NCBI GenBank assembly: GCA_032622095.1
Contig: CP136066.1
Coordinates: forward strand, 94,137,319-94,201,318
Source of the DNA: Siphonodentalium dalli
Lineage: Eukaryota > Mollusca > Scaphopoda > Gadilida > Siphonodentaliidae
Length of the DNA stretch: 64,000 bases
Reading direction: 5' to 3'
The translations under genes were made by a program, and so were the position numbers. Positions 1-10,590 of this stretch are shown piece after piece; position 1 is the stretch's first letter, and every line of letters begins with the position of its first letter. Below the pieces are notes generated by a model that saw only the letters and a list, made by a program, of their open reading frames with translations, did no database searches and was not told the origin of the DNA.

Positions 1-597
1 AGGGCCATATCTCTGGTATAACAAATTGGATCTAACCCATATTCAAACTCGTTCTTTATTTTGAGTTGAGAAACTCACATACCAAATTTGGTTCCTATCA
101 GATGAAAAATGGTTGATTTATCGAAGTACATGTATGTGTGAATCATATGTCAAAGGACCATAACTCCATTTTAAAAAATCCGATCAAACCCATATTCAAA
201 CTCAATCTGTATGTTGGTCTGAGAAACTCATACACCAAATTTGGTTTCAATCAGATAAAAAATGTTTGAGTTATGGCAGAATTCATGAATTCTAAGTCGA
301 AAAAGGGCCATAACTCCGTAATAAAAAGTCGGATCAAACCCATATTCGAACTCGATCTGTATTTTGGGCCGAGAAACTCACATACCAAATTTGGTTCCGA
401 TCAGATAAAAAATGTTTGAGTTATGGCAGAATGCGTGAATTCTAAGTCGAAAAAGGGCCATAACTCTGTCAAAAAAAGTCGGATCAAACCCATATTCGAA
501 CTCGATCTGTATTTTGGGCTGAAAACCCCATATACAAAATTTGGTTTTGATCAGATTAAAAATGTTTGAGTTATCGCATTACACGTCAAGTGTCTAC
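1..597. repeat. Tandem repeat, ~150-bp unit, about four copies
   Basis: The unit beginning GGGCCATAACTC recurs near positions 2, 155, 305 and 455, each followed by the same CATATTCGAACTCGAT and CATACCAAATTTGGTT blocks. The array runs off the left edge of the window. Related diverged units occur near 4.5, 45.3-46.2, 50.1 and 62 kb, so this is a dispersed repeat with local tandem expansion. Confidence 0.85.
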
Positions 598-652
598 GGA
601 CGGACAGACGGACGGACAGACGGACGGACAGACGGACGGACGGACACACGAC
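598..652 (+). repeat. GACG/GACA microsatellite
   Basis: An almost uninterrupted run of GGAC(G/A) tetranucleotides directly follows the 150-bp repeats. Shorter versions of the same tail end the related repeats near 4.62, 25.5, 46.15, 50.37 and 62.14 kb, so it appears to be the 3' part of that repeat family. Confidence 0.85.
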
Positions 653-697
653 GAGTGGTCAATCCGGACAACGACACTATGTTTACCATACATGGTA

Positions 698-2416
698 TGG
701 GTAAACATAAAAAGGAACACTTCCAAATGGAAACTCTCGCCACAACTTTGGACATGGTTCAAAAGGGCGATTGGGCTTTTACGGCAGACATTCAAAATGC
801 TTATTTTCACCTCGCAGTCTGGGAAGGTCACCGCAAATATCTCCGGTTTTGCGTGGGGGACACCCGTCAAATTTATCAATTCCGATCTCTCGTGTTTGGT
901 CACACGGCGGCACCACGAGTGTACACCAAGGTGGTCCGCCAAGTTGTAGGCCATCTTCGAGGCCTCGGCCTCCAACTGATGGTCTATATCGACGACTGGT
1001 TATGTCTGAATCAATCCCCAGTGGAACTACTTCATCACCGATCAATAGTTTTACAAACTCTGATCAACCTGGGATTTTAATCAACACCGAAAAATCCAAT
1101 CTAGCTCCGACCCAAAATTTCACTTATTTGGGGGCAGCACTCAGCATGGATCTTGGAATGGTGAAGCCATGCGTAGACCGTTTAGAAACCATCAACAAAG
1201 CTGTACAACTTCTTCTAGAGAGTTCCCAGAGTCCAGCCAGGACCTATCTCCATCTCCTGGGTCTAATTGCCTCTTGTCTAACCTTGATTCCGAATGCTCC
1301 GTTATTTATGAGGCCACTCCAACATTACCTCTTGGAGCATTGGCGACCTTCCTGTCAAAATTTCGACCAACCAATAGCATGTTCACGGTTGCTCATTCCT
1401 CATCTACGCTGGTGGCAACAAACAGCCAACACAGCTCGGGGTCAATCAGTAGTACCCGCCCAAACTTCAGTCACGATCACAAGCGATGCGAGTTTGAAAG
1501 GGTGGGGGGGCGCATTTCGGGAATCTGAATGCGCAAGGGACCTGGTCTTCCGAAGATTCAACCCTCCACATCAACAACCTGGAAATGAGGGCTGTTTACC
1601 TCGGTCTTCAACATTTCTCTGCGCTAATCCGCAACAAGTGTGTTCTCCTTCGCACCGACAACAACACTGTCGTGCTATATTTAAACAAGCAGGGGGGGAC
1701 GCGTTCACCGACCCTATCTCGTCTAGCTCAAGAGATATGGCACTACGCTCTGTCCAAGGGCATGACTATCCAGGCATTACACATAGCCGGAATTCTCAAT
1801 GTACGAGCAGATATTCTGAGCCGACATTCAATCAGGGACACGGAATGGGAGTTAGCTGCCCCAGTATTAGCCAGGGTGTTTCATCTATGGGGTCGCCCAA
1901 AACATAGACCTTTTTGCCAGTCACATGAACAAAAAACTACCGGTCTTCTGCACATGGCATCATCATTACCAGGCATACTCAACGGATGCGGTGTCTCTGG
2001 ATTGGAATCAAATGTTCGCGTATGCGTTTCCACCTATTCCGATCATGAGCAGAGTCTTGAGTCATTTTCAGAAATATCATTGCGAGATAATTCTAATAGC
2101 TCCACAATGGCCGACACAACCGTGGTATCCGATTCTTCTCGATTACCTGATCGACCTGCCGATCCGATTTCCACTGGAGACGGGGTTATTAACTCAACAT
2201 CGAGGTTTTGTCCATCATCCCAATCTCCAAATGACACATCTAACTGCTTGGCATCTTTCGACTTGCGCCTCCAAACGCAAGGCTTTTCAGAAAACTCTCG
2301 AAAGTTGGTCGTTGCCTCCTGGCGACCCGGTACGCGTCGGGATTACATCTGTAAGTTCCGACGATTCCATCGCTGGTGTCAAAAACGGAAAATTAATACC
2401 TATTCAGCTACTATAA
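698..2416 (+). pseudogene. DIRS reverse transcriptase / RNase H, broken by three homopolymer frameshifts
   Basis: The RT palm is recognisable, with the catalytic YIDD box at 985-996. RNase H follows with all four expected acidic residues: Asp 1485, Glu 1582, Asp 1657 and Asp 1810. A DIRS-typical segment then continues in a third frame (NIDLFAS at 1901-1921) to the stop at 2414-2416. Three breaks separate the pieces: an apparent missing T in the T run 1074-1077, which creates a stop at 1078; an apparent extra G in the seven-G run 1504-1510; and an apparent extra A in the A run 1899-1902. Each is one base in a homopolymer, so assembly or long-read error is as likely as decay. The RT N-terminus is absent. 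Confidence 0.8.
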
Positions 2417-3243
2417 CTGAATGTGCCGATTGTCTGGCTGGCTTATTTCATGAGAACTTACAATACCGCACCATTTCTGGATACAGATCCATGTTATCAA
2501 CAATGTTACCACCAGTTGACAATTGCGTTATTGGGCAACATCCTCACATTATCAGAATGCTCAAGGGAATATTCAATTCCCGTCCACCTACTCGTAAATT
2601 AATTCCGGGTTGGGAACTTCCGTTGGTTTTAAAAATGCTCCAACAACCACCTTTCGAACCACTTGACAAGTCTTCTTTGCAATATCTGACTTGGAAGACT
2701 GTGTTCCTCATTGCAATCACAACTTTCAAACGTTGTGGGGACATTAAATCACTTGGTACGGGTCCCGAGGGAAAGCAAATACAACAAAAGGGTATTCAGT
2801 TCATACGACGGGGACTTGCTAAACAAGATCGGATTAATCATAGAAACCCGATAATTTTTGTACCTGCATTCATGGACAATGAACTATTGGATCCTCGACG
2901 GACCATTTTAGCTTATTTGCACCGAACTAAGACATGGAGGTCAATAGCATCTGAGGACAATTCTTTGTTTTTGTCCATTAATAGACCCCATAAGCCTGTT
3001 TCATCTCAGACAATTTCTGGGTGGATTGTTAGCACAATTAAAAAGGCTTACTCTTCTCTTTCCAGCAAACCTATTGACGAGTGTGTGAGAGGGCATTCCA
3101 CACGAGCAGTCGGGCCTTCGTGGGCTCTTTACAAGGGCGTTCCTTTGTCTCAAATTCTAGAGAGTGCTGATTGGAAGGATCCATCCACTTTCATTAACTT
3201 TTATCTTCATGATGTGAGAGCATCCATCTTGGAAGATGCATGA
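2107..3243 (+). CDS. DIRS-type tyrosine recombinase, apparently intact
   Basis: About 378 codons from the ATG at 2107, which was chosen because it precedes the core-binding region and overlaps the end of the RT/RNase H frame by about 310 bases, as is usual in DIRS. The frame itself stays open further upstream. Catalytic residues are visible: Arg 209 (codon 2731) in a TTFKRCGD context, His 330 and Arg 333 in HSTRA (3094-3105), and the nucleophile Tyr 366 (codon 3202) in NFYLHDV near the C-terminus. Residues ~65-170 resemble the N-terminal SAM-like DNA-binding half. The enzyme would insert the circular cDNA by strand exchange. No internal stop was seen. Whether it is expressed is unknown, since the 5' end of the element is gone. 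Confidence 0.8.
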   Translation: MADTTVVSDSSRLPDRPADPISTGDGVINSTSRFCPSSQSPNDTSNCLASFDLRLQTQGFSENSRKLVVASWRPGTRRDYICKFRRFHRWCQKRKINTYSATITECADCLAGLFHENLQYRTISGYRSMLSTMLPPVDNCVIGQHPHIIRMLKGIFNSRPPTRKLIPGWELPLVLKMLQQPPFEPLDKSSLQYLTWKTVFLIAITTFKRCGDIKSLGTGPEGKQIQQKGIQFIRRGLAKQDRINHRNPIIFVPAFMDNELLDPRRTILAYLHRTKTWRSIASEDNSLFLSINRPHKPVSSQTISGWIVSTIKKAYSSLSSKPIDECVRGHSTRAVGPSWALYKGVPLSQILESADWKDPSTFINFYLHDVRASILEDA

Positions 3244-3409
3244 TTGTTATGACAGCAATATACCTGTGAAGGATTCACGGTTTTTCGTCTAGAAAAGACA
3301 TTTGCAGTTTTGTATATAAGTTGTGTAAAATATTGAACTCCACATGGGAATGAATTCCTGAAATGTGATCCTCGGATGCAGCCGGTAGCAGAGCTGTTCA
3401 ATCAGAGGA

Positions 3410-3810
3410 ATATCCAGAACAAATTATATCAGGTGAGTACCTAATTTATGATATAAAATTTAACAATTTGATTTATCAAGTTATAATTTTATGAGTAAAT
3501 TATACTCACCTGATATAATTTGTGATCCCCCCCACCACCCCTGCATCCTCAGTTTTTCCGTGGCAAGCGCCTAGGAAGAATTGAGGCAGATTGAGGGTTA
3601 ACACAAAGTACATGCGTACGGAATTACAAAACGAAATTAAAAGTTACAACTGCATGCCGAAACGAAATTTCGGAATGCCGTTTTATATGTAAATATTAAG
3701 CTAGGCGATAGTGGGCGCTATATAGGGATAAATATCCAGAACAAATTATATCAGGTGAGTATAATTTACTCATAAAATTATAACTTGATAAATCAAATTG
3801 TTAAAATTTA
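3410..3810. repeat. DIRS 3' terminal and internal complementary repeats
   Basis: A segment beginning AATATCCAGAACAAATTATA occurs at about 3409 and again at 3731. The sequence at 3456-3525 is the reverse complement of about 3739-3808. The arms can therefore pair with each other and around the intervening 200 bases. This fits the split and inverted termini used by DIRS elements to circularise. Confidence 0.65.
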
Positions 3811-3825
3811 CTGTCTATATGCTGA

Positions 3826-4250
3826 TATGCATACTGGTATATGAGAGAAGTCACTTAAATTCTCCTTGGGATAAAAATAGGGGGAAGTGACACATTTTAG
3901 GGAGAAGATCTCTCCTAAGTCGCCTTCTAGGCTGGTCGCTGTTTGTGCACTTTAGCTAGGACCTATATACAACAATGCCCTAAGTAATCGACTCCTTAAC
4001 CACAGCAGAATTATATGGGTACCTTTTCAGGATTTAGTCGGAAATATGGCTTGTTGCCATTCATCGGAAAGCTCTCACTCACTGAGAGCTTTCCGATGAA
4101 TGGCAACAAGCCATATTTCCAACTAAATCCTGAAAAGTTACCCATAATTCTGCTGTGGTTATGGAGTCGATTACTTAGGGCATTACTGTAAGTCACCCCT
4201 CTGGGCTGGTCCCTAGCTGTTTGTGCACTTTAGCTAGGACCTATATATCT
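3826..4250. repeat. Family J fragment interrupted by a family A element, flanked by a 52-bp duplication
   Basis: The AGGGAGAAG and GGCTGGTC blocks mark a family J fragment (3826-3968). A block containing TTTGTGCACTTTAGCTAGGA appears at about 3919-3968 and again at 4192-4248, on either side of the foldback element at 3970-4190. That duplication is much longer than the TA duplication expected for family A. Confidence 0.6.
3970..4190. mobile_element. Family A foldback MITE
   Basis: Two arms of about 105 bp are near-perfect reverse complements meeting at CTCACTCACTGAGAG. The right end CATTACTGTA is typical; the left end is slightly eroded. TA duplications seen at other copies suggest a Tc1/mariner-type non-autonomous element. 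Confidence 0.85.
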
Positions 4251-4254
4251 ATCA

Positions 4255-4490
4255 GCCATGATCTAATAATCCCATTTGACAGGATTGAGTTCTGACAAAT
4301 AGGTCATGAGATTAATATTGGGACCACAGGGATATCAAATGATGACAAAGATACAGCAGAATTAATTGCTTGTGATTAGATCTGACCAGAACATAAACAT
4401 CAGCGAATCTGCACGGCGAAGTCAAACATCAGCTGAAATCTTAAAGGGACAGGGCTCATTTGCAGTTAAACAAGAGTAACGCTAGGGCGT
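4255..4490. other. Unassigned A+T-rich sequence
   Basis: No gene, foldback or tandem structure was recognised here. Confidence 0.4.
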
Positions 4491-4680
4491 GCCAACTGGT
4501 GAAAATTCGCCGTGAAAAACCCAATTCGAACTTGACCTGTATTTTGGGCTAGTAAACTTACATACCAAATTTCATTCCATTCAGTTCAGAAGTTCAGATT
4601 TACTGATGTTATCATCCAGACGGACAGACCAACAACATAATATATATGTCCCGTTTATTAAAAACAGGGGTATGCATAAT
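4490..4680 (+). repeat. Diverged 150-bp-type repeat with GACGGACAGAC tail
   Basis: The ACCCAATTCGAACTTGACCT and CATACCAAATTTCATTCC blocks match the units at the left end of the window and at 45.5 kb. The copy ends in a short GACGGACAGACC tail and the VNTR-like end of the family. Confidence 0.6.
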
Positions 4681-4992
4681 AAGTACTGTATGTTGAATGT
4701 AATTTGGTAGAAGGGACAATATAGATAGATAAATACATGAAATAATGTAAAACAGATTTAGCCTCTGGAGAACTTGCTATGTTTAAAATAAGATAGAGTA
4801 ATTTCAAACAGACATACACATTTTAATATCCAATTTATGTTTACTACCTCATTTAGGAAGCAGAATAGCAAAACATACATGTACCTACACAGAATATTCC
4901 CATTCGAACTTGTCAATATTGTGCTGAAAAATTAATGTGCTCTTTTAAAAATTAATGGGAGAATCCATTCAGAAACCAAAGAGTTTTATAAA
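4681..4992. other. Unassigned A+T-rich sequence
   Basis: Nothing recognised, apart from a short GGGAGAATCCATT piece at about 4955 that is shared with family D. Confidence 0.4.
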
Positions 4993-5242
4993 CCCTTTCT
5001 TTACTAAGTGGATTCTCCCGCTCAGTTATAAAGTATATAGGATATTGGAATTGTCTATTGTTCATTTGGAGGGGTGTTCTTTCAGAAGAAAACATAATAC
5101 AGCAGCAGAAGGATTCCTATTCATTGGTCAGGAAATGTTCAGATAATAAGTTCAACAAACGGCCTATGGTCGTTTGTTGACCTTATTATCTGAACATTTC
5201 CTGAGGTAACTACCAGTACTTGTTTATCTAGTAAATAAAGGG
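4993..5242. mobile_element. Family D element (TTAA type)
   Basis: Begins CCCTTTCTTTAC and ends AAAGGG followed by TTAA. It carries the family's inner hairpin (5126-5202), whose arms read GTTCAGATAATAAG and CTTATTATCTGAAC. CCC/GGG termini with TTAA duplication are typical of piggyBac-like elements. No transposase is present. Confidence 0.75.
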
Positions 5243-5610
5243 TTAAATTAAATATAAAACATAGGTAGGGATGTGGTTAGTTGTGATTTTACACATGGAC
5301 TAACTTGTGTAGTTTGGCAGATGTAAATCATGTGTGAGCATGAGCTACTCTGATTACACGGCTTCCATTCAAAAACCTATAACACCCAATTGTGTCCCCT
5401 AATGCTCCACAGGTGAGCATTTCGCAAACAAAAAACCAAGAAATCCCACCTATGTTTTGTTTAAATTTCCTTTGAATCATTCAGCATGTTTGGAATGAAT
5501 GCTGCTGCACTTTCCTGAACCTTAAACTTTTGTGGAGGATACAGGTAGTGAATGACTAGCTGATGAGGTTTCTTTTGTTTCTCATTCATTCATGATTGAA
5601 AGATGTGCTC
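5243..5610. other. Unassigned sequence
   Basis: No gene or repeat recognised. Confidence 0.4.
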
Positions 5611-5735
5611 CAGCTCCACGCCTCAAAATATGGTGCTGGACATTTGCAGAATGAGGTTCCCAGAGTGTGAATTTAGTGACGCTACCCCGCACATCATAGT
5701 TTCTTTTTTAGTTTAGTTTCTCTATATCCTGAGTA
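5611..5735. mobile_element. Family C fragment (alternative CTCAAAATATGGTGCTGG end)
   Basis: The terminus matches the ends of the 4.25-kb structure at 17.5-21.8 kb, followed by the family C subterminal block GCAGAATGAGGTTCCCAG. The copy then jumps to the internal TTTTTTAGTTTAGTTTCTCT segment, so it is internally deleted. Confidence 0.65.
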
Positions 5736-5739
5736 CCAA

Positions 5740-6015
5740 GCATACAAATTGCCCGAGGCAAGTGCAAACGCACAAAAAACAAATAATATATGAGGAACTG
5801 ACACAAAATATAGCATTTTGACTGTTACATGCATTATATGCCAGTTTATTTTTGAAACAAGTTGATACCTTATTTGTTCAGAAATTTTTAGTGGTTTTGA
5901 CCAAAGTTGCCAGTCGGAGGTGCGTTTATTATATATATAAATACACCAGTCCATACATCTTGGAGAATCCTTCGACTGACAACTTTGGTCAGACTGTTAG
6001 AGCAAACAAATGTGA
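5740..6015. mobile_element. Family H interior fragment
   Basis: Both inner arms of the 38.45-kb element are recognisable: ATGAGGAACTGACACAAAA (5791) and the ACCAAAGTTGCCAGTC / GACTGACAACTTTGGTC pair (5901-5990). The left CACGGTG end is not present. Confidence 0.6.
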
Positions 6016-7027
6016 ATTTGGATATAAGTGAGGCATCAGATTGTTTGAAAAATAGAATGGCATCTGCTCATAGCTGTCAAAATTAATATGTAATATGTCA
6101 TTAGACGAGACATAATTTTCTCCCACCCCCTACACACTTTAGCACAGGCAGCCAGTGTGAGATAGCTGGGTGAGATTTCCCTGTCTCACATAACACGTGA
6201 CCATCTATCTCACACCACCCATGTGACTGCTTTACCTATTTAATTAAGAGCCGGAACTAATTTAACAATCCGTCATCATGTTTTGTGTGAACTAAAACAG
6301 ATCAAAACAATGGCGACCAACCAGTTACGCTTCACGTTTCAAGTAAATAAATACGGACGAATTCGAGGACGCTAATACAAATGGAGATAAGCCTCAACTG
6401 TTAATCACGAAAACCTTCAACATAACCTCACTTGCAGACACAGAGTTGCATATTTTACATGAAATATAAACGACTAATTTGCGAGCATATTCCATAAAAC
6501 GGAAGACCCCAAGCGAAACTGGCACCACTGGCACATTTCGTAACAGGTAAACAATAGCCGCTTCACAAATGACGAACGAAATAATTCCACATTCGAACAG
6601 TTGTCATCGTTGCAATAAATCGTCGAACGCGTCTAACTAACATTTGACTGTCATCTATTCACATGTTTCCTTTTCTAATGGTATCGATATGGTCATTCTG
6701 ATGACAAACACGATTAGTCCAGTTGTATATACTTCATATCAATACGCGCGTTTCTCGGAATTTATGCAGGTGCAACGATGTGACGTATCCATGTCGTTTT
6801 TCACAAGACCGTGTCGAATTCACTCTAACGTATTAACCCTGCGCGCACGGGTAACGCGCTTTGTTTTTACAGTATATACCTTTGGTATATACCGAAATCA
6901 TCCCAGTTAATCACGAATATCGCATCAGATTTCTCCCCAGATATACCGTTACGAAGCTACTGGAGTGCGCCAAAGATTGGTATAAAACAAAAAATCGGAA
7001 TGAGGCTCTTGGGTTGGGAGAAAAAGG
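6016..7027. other. Largely unassigned region with one possible 5' exon
   Basis: No conserved coding region. An ATG at 6310 in a good start context (CAAAACAATGGCG) opens a 21-codon frame followed by a possible splice donor (CAAGTAAAT near 6340). It lies between two pieces of family H and could be a leftover 5' exon of that element, but this is speculative. Confidence 0.3.
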
Positions 7028-7174
7028 ATCCATCATGACCTGGGGTGTGGGATGGAAAAATCTCACCCTCGGGGCAGATATTTGGTCCGGACACTCGGCA
7101 AGCCTCGAGTCCGGCCCAAATATCTGGCCCCTCGGGTGAGATTTTTCCATCCCACACCCCAGGTCATGATGGAT
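7028..7174. repeat. 147-bp near-perfect palindrome
   Basis: Arms starting ATCCATCATGACC and ending GGTCATGATGGAT pair almost throughout around a small loop at about 7098-7104. The G+C content is well above the surroundings. It lies just inside a family H terminus and may be a separate foldback MITE. Confidence 0.8.
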
Positions 7175-7177
7175 AAT

Positions 7178-7281
7178 ATTAATCTCCTCACATCTGGATT
7201 ATTTTTCTTCGCTTCTGGTCCCATTACAGATCACCTCGGCCATTTTGCTTGATACTCATCAACTCGAAACCATGTGATTCC
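7178..7281 (-). mobile_element. Family H terminal inverted repeat, solo end
   Basis: Read on the minus strand this starts CACGGTGGGGAATCAC and matches about 100 bp of the left end of the element at 38454, including an ATGGCC triplet pair. No second CACGGTG end was found nearby, so it is a partial copy. Confidence 0.7.
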
Positions 7282-7284
7282 CCA

Positions 7285-8106
7285 CCGTGAAACTGTTTTG
7301 GTGACAATACACAATACATCGTGTACTTTTAGCGAATTAGTGTTCGTAAAAATAAGAGTACAACAGAGCACAATAATTGATGTGAAAGCAAAGTGTCAGT
7401 GCTCCAATCTCCCTGAAGTCATAATTGTTCTCTCAATGTGTGATATACAATTATCTAATCAGCGTCCTGCTGTTATAATCCCATACAAAGTGTTCATGAA
7501 CAAAAGACCGCTAATTACTCTTGGGCTCCAAATAAAAGTGTAGACCAAAATAAATGTGCAGGGAGGAAATCCTGACACAATTTGATGTCTAACAAGATGT
7601 ACATTATGGTTTAATATACATATTAATTCTTATTCTACCATGTTTTTAATATCTATTGTTATTTACATAAATTTGGTACTTCATTGAATAAAGTTAAATT
7701 AATCAATAACGAGTCTCCCAAGCAGATGAGGCCATGTTTCGACAACTCATAGTAAGGACAATTAATACATTCCAATCATAGTGCGAAACCGAACACCTCT
7801 CTAAACCAAACAGAAGGGCCGTTCCGAAGGGTGTTCGGTTTGGTGAGGTTTTACTGCACATGTAGATGTTGGATAATAATTTTCAGTCAGATCTACCCCA
7901 GTCAGCAGAACATTTTCTCACTGGAATTTTTTTTTTTTTAGCACATTTTGACAACAAATAATACTATTTTTTATTATGCTTTTATTAAAACAGTTTGAAA
8001 CCTGAAATTATGTTTGTTGCTTTTACATCCTGGCCCAGTTACAGGAATCAAAGTAGGATGATAATATATTAAATGTGTCAAATACTGTTATACTGACTTT
8101 ATATGC
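7285..8106. other. Unassigned sequence with a small hairpin
   Basis: ACCGAACACC (about 7790) and GGTGTTCGGT (about 7830) form one short inverted repeat. Otherwise nothing is recognised. Confidence 0.4.
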
Positions 8107-8325
8107 TACAGTAATGCCCTAAATAATAGACTCCTTAATCACAGCAGAATTATGGGTAATTTTTCAGGATTTAATCGGTAATATGGCGCTTGTTGCCATT
8201 CATCGGAAATCTCTCACTGAGAGCTTTCCGATGAATGGTAACAAGCCATATTTCCGACTAATTTCTGAAAAATTACCCATAATTCTGCTGTGGTTAAGGA
8301 GTCTATTATTTTGTACATTACTGTA
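8107..8325. mobile_element. Family A foldback MITE
   Basis: Starts TACAGTAATGCCC and ends CATTACTGTA, with two arms of about 105 bp meeting at TCTCACTGAGAG. A few substitutions distinguish the arms. Confidence 0.85.
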
Positions 8326-8402
8326 TATAAAGCCACAATCAAGTCATAAGATTAAAAAAATTTATCACCCATGGGCATCCAAATGAGCCATGTCCGTTTT
8401 AA

Positions 8403-8932
8403 AGATGGATTATCTCTTTAAATAACAAATTTTAAATAGTTGCGTGGGTATAAAATAATAGATATGAACTGAAGACCTATGTCCGGAAAAGCTTCTATCA
8501 ATTAATATTGATTTTATTTCGAATATTAAATCGGGCCCATTTATGTTACTATTTTTAGAACCGACCATTCGGATGAGACCGTATTGCGATATAGAGCACT
8601 GGGCTGTTCCTACGGCTACGCAACGAATGTCAAATGTCACAGATTGGTTGTTTGTACTGTTTTGTTCCACAGATATAAGCGATAATGAGTATAATTAACG
8701 TTTATTTGTGACAAAATTGCACAATATAATTTCTGGTCTCTGTTAACAGAAAAAAATATTGTTCGTTAGCTGAACAAACACACCTTTTTAGACCAGAAAA
8801 TATTCGAAATAAAATTAATATTAATCGATAGAAGCATTTCCGGACAGGAGTCTTCGATTCAAATCTAATATTTTATACCCCGGTAACTATATAATACATG
8901 TTTACAAAGAGATAATCCACCTTTAAGCTGTA
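8403..8932. mobile_element. Family F element, TTAA-flanked, 530 bp
   Basis: Termini AGATGGATTATCTC and GAGATAATCCACCT are inverted repeats of about 120 bp per arm and lie between TTAA sites at 8399-8402 and 8933-8936. TTAA with A/G-rich termini would suit Kolobok- or piggyBac-like elements. No transposase is present. Confidence 0.7.
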
Positions 8933-8936
8933 ATCT

Positions 8937-9203
8937 GCAGACAGAAATAGACTTGTTTGCTATTCTGATTCATTATAAGGAAAGTTGTTTACTTTCCCCA
9001 GCCTGTATTTCCGGAAATATATATAGATTATTTATCCGTTCAAAATAGAGCATAGTGCCAGATAAACACCTGGAAAACACATTGACCTACGCAAAAATTA
9101 TCAACTCAATATGGTATTGTCAATATAAGATCATATAAGGAAACAAAATATTGCATTTTGATTCACACAAAAAGATTGTATTGATCCATAAAACCGTTCT
9201 GAC
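8937..9203. other. Unassigned sequence
   Basis: No gene or repeat recognised. Confidence 0.4.
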
Positions 9204-9580
9204 CAAGCCTGAGGTTAGTGTGCCTGTCATTTGCAGAATAAGGGTGAATTTAGTGATGCAATCAAGCAGAGTGGGCTAGCGTCACCAACATCACCCTCTG
9301 GGGACCTCATTCTGCACAGCTTCATCTGCTATGGGTGCCATAGCCTCTGATTGAAGTTCCCCAATTGGTGAATGTTGTGATGTACACCCATTGGGAACCT
9401 CGATTATTCAATGTGTCGTCTGCCAATTTGGGGATATAGAGAAACTAAACTAAAAAAAGAAATAGAATCTATGTGAAGAAATTTCTATAAAAATTTTATA
9501 ATAAAGAAACTTTCCAGAGAAGATGAGGCCTAAGCAGAATGAAGTCCCCAGAGTGTTAATTTAGTGATGCTAGCCCGCTT
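9204..9580. mobile_element. Family C element, right end truncated
   Basis: Starts CAAGCCTGAGGTTAGTGTGC. It carries the left subterminal palindrome, the internal hairpin-forming TGTACACCCATTGGGAAC segment and the start of the right palindrome, then stops at GCTAGCCCGC. The internal order is inverted relative to the copies at 22.16 and 33.57 kb in places. Confidence 0.7.
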
Positions 9581-10110
9581 GACCCCCTTGCTCTTCAGTG
9601 CTAAATTGTGCCACCCCTGGCATTTAATAAGTTTCAACATAATTTACACTGATTCAATAATATTACCCCTGGAGATTTTCAACATTATGTTCTGCGGACA
9701 GCTGTATAATTCTTGTTGGGAGTGAAATCTCATGACGCCATGACTTGGCCCCAAAAATCAACAGTTGGCAAGATTTTTCTGCTTAATGAATTGAGGAAAT
9801 TAAATGACAAAATTTTGGCATAATGAGTGTTTCTCGCCTGATGTAATTACTGCAGTTACCACAGGTCCAAAGTTCTTACTGCTGGTTGTAAATTAGATTT
9901 TAATTGTAGTGGATGGTTTCAAGATTAACACATCATGAGAAGAATTCCGCAATTCAGATTTTTGACACAATCTGTGGGAAAATTGGTAATTTGTTGATAT
10001 AGGTAATTATTTTTGGAATTACTAATTTAGATGGGCGATGTTCTATTTAGTTGTTTGTGCATTCTTCCAGTCATCATTGTTTGATAAGTCCAAGAGAAGA
10101 AAGGCCAAAC
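9581..10110. other. Unassigned sequence
   Basis: No gene, RNA or repeat recognised. Confidence 0.4.
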
Positions 10111-10314
10111 GTAAATGCCCTAAATAATTGATTCCTTAACCACATCAGATTTATCGGTAACTTTTCAGGATTTAGTCGGAAATATGGCTTGTTGCCATTC
10201 ATCGGAAAGCTCTCAGTGAGATCTTTCCGATGAATGGCAACAAGCCATATTTCCTGAAAAGTTACACATAATTCTGCTGTGGTTAAGGTGTTGATTATTT
10301 AGGGCATTACTGTA
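10111..10314. mobile_element. Family A foldback MITE
   Basis: Left end GTAAATGCCC, right end GGCATTACTGTA. The right arm lacks about 15 bp after GCCATATTTCC, so pairing is interrupted there. Confidence 0.85.
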
Positions 10315-10343
10315 GGCTTTATGCATGGAAGACAATGTGATGA

Positions 10344-10486
10344 AGAAGTAGTGCCAGAGAAGTAGTGCCGCAGCAGTAGTGCCGGAGCAGTAGTGCCAGA
10401 GCAGTAGTGACGGAGCAGTAGTGACGGAGCAGTAGTGCCACAGCAGTGATGCCAGAGCAGTGGTGCCTAGCAGTAGTCCTGGAGCA
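10344..10486. repeat. 14-bp minisatellite
   Basis: About nine units of AGCAGTAGTGCCGG with single-base variants in tandem, degrading at the right. Confidence 0.85.
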
Positions 10487-10555
10487 CCCCCTGCCCTTGA
10501 GTGCTTCCGAGACCCCCGCCCTTGAGTGCTTCCGAGACCCCCGCCCTTGAGATGG
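10487..10555. repeat. 26-bp tandem repeat
   Basis: About two and a half copies of a unit containing CCCTTGAGTGCTTCCGAGAC follow directly on the 14-bp array. Confidence 0.75.
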
Positions 10556-10590
10556 TGGAGCTTTACAGAAGATTGTCCCCAGTATTCTAA

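Larger units (their letters stand above)
695..3810 (+). mobile_element. DIRS-like tyrosine-recombinase retrotransposon, 5'-truncated
   Basis: In order, the element carries reverse transcriptase, RNase H, a conserved post-RNase H segment and a tyrosine recombinase in an overlapping frame, which is the DIRS arrangement. The left part (gag-like ORF, left terminus and the first part of the RT) is missing: recognisable RT begins close to the GACG microsatellite. Past the recombinase stop lie complementary and direct repeats (3410-3525 and 3731-3808) resembling the terminal and internal complementary repeats of DIRS elements. DIRS elements integrate as circles with a recombinase rather than a DDE integrase. 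Confidence 0.85.

Noticed and set aside
1925-2416. Separate second gene in the DIRS element
   Set aside because: The frame matches the conserved C-terminal extension of the DIRS RT/RNase H protein and is separated from it only by a one-base frameshift.
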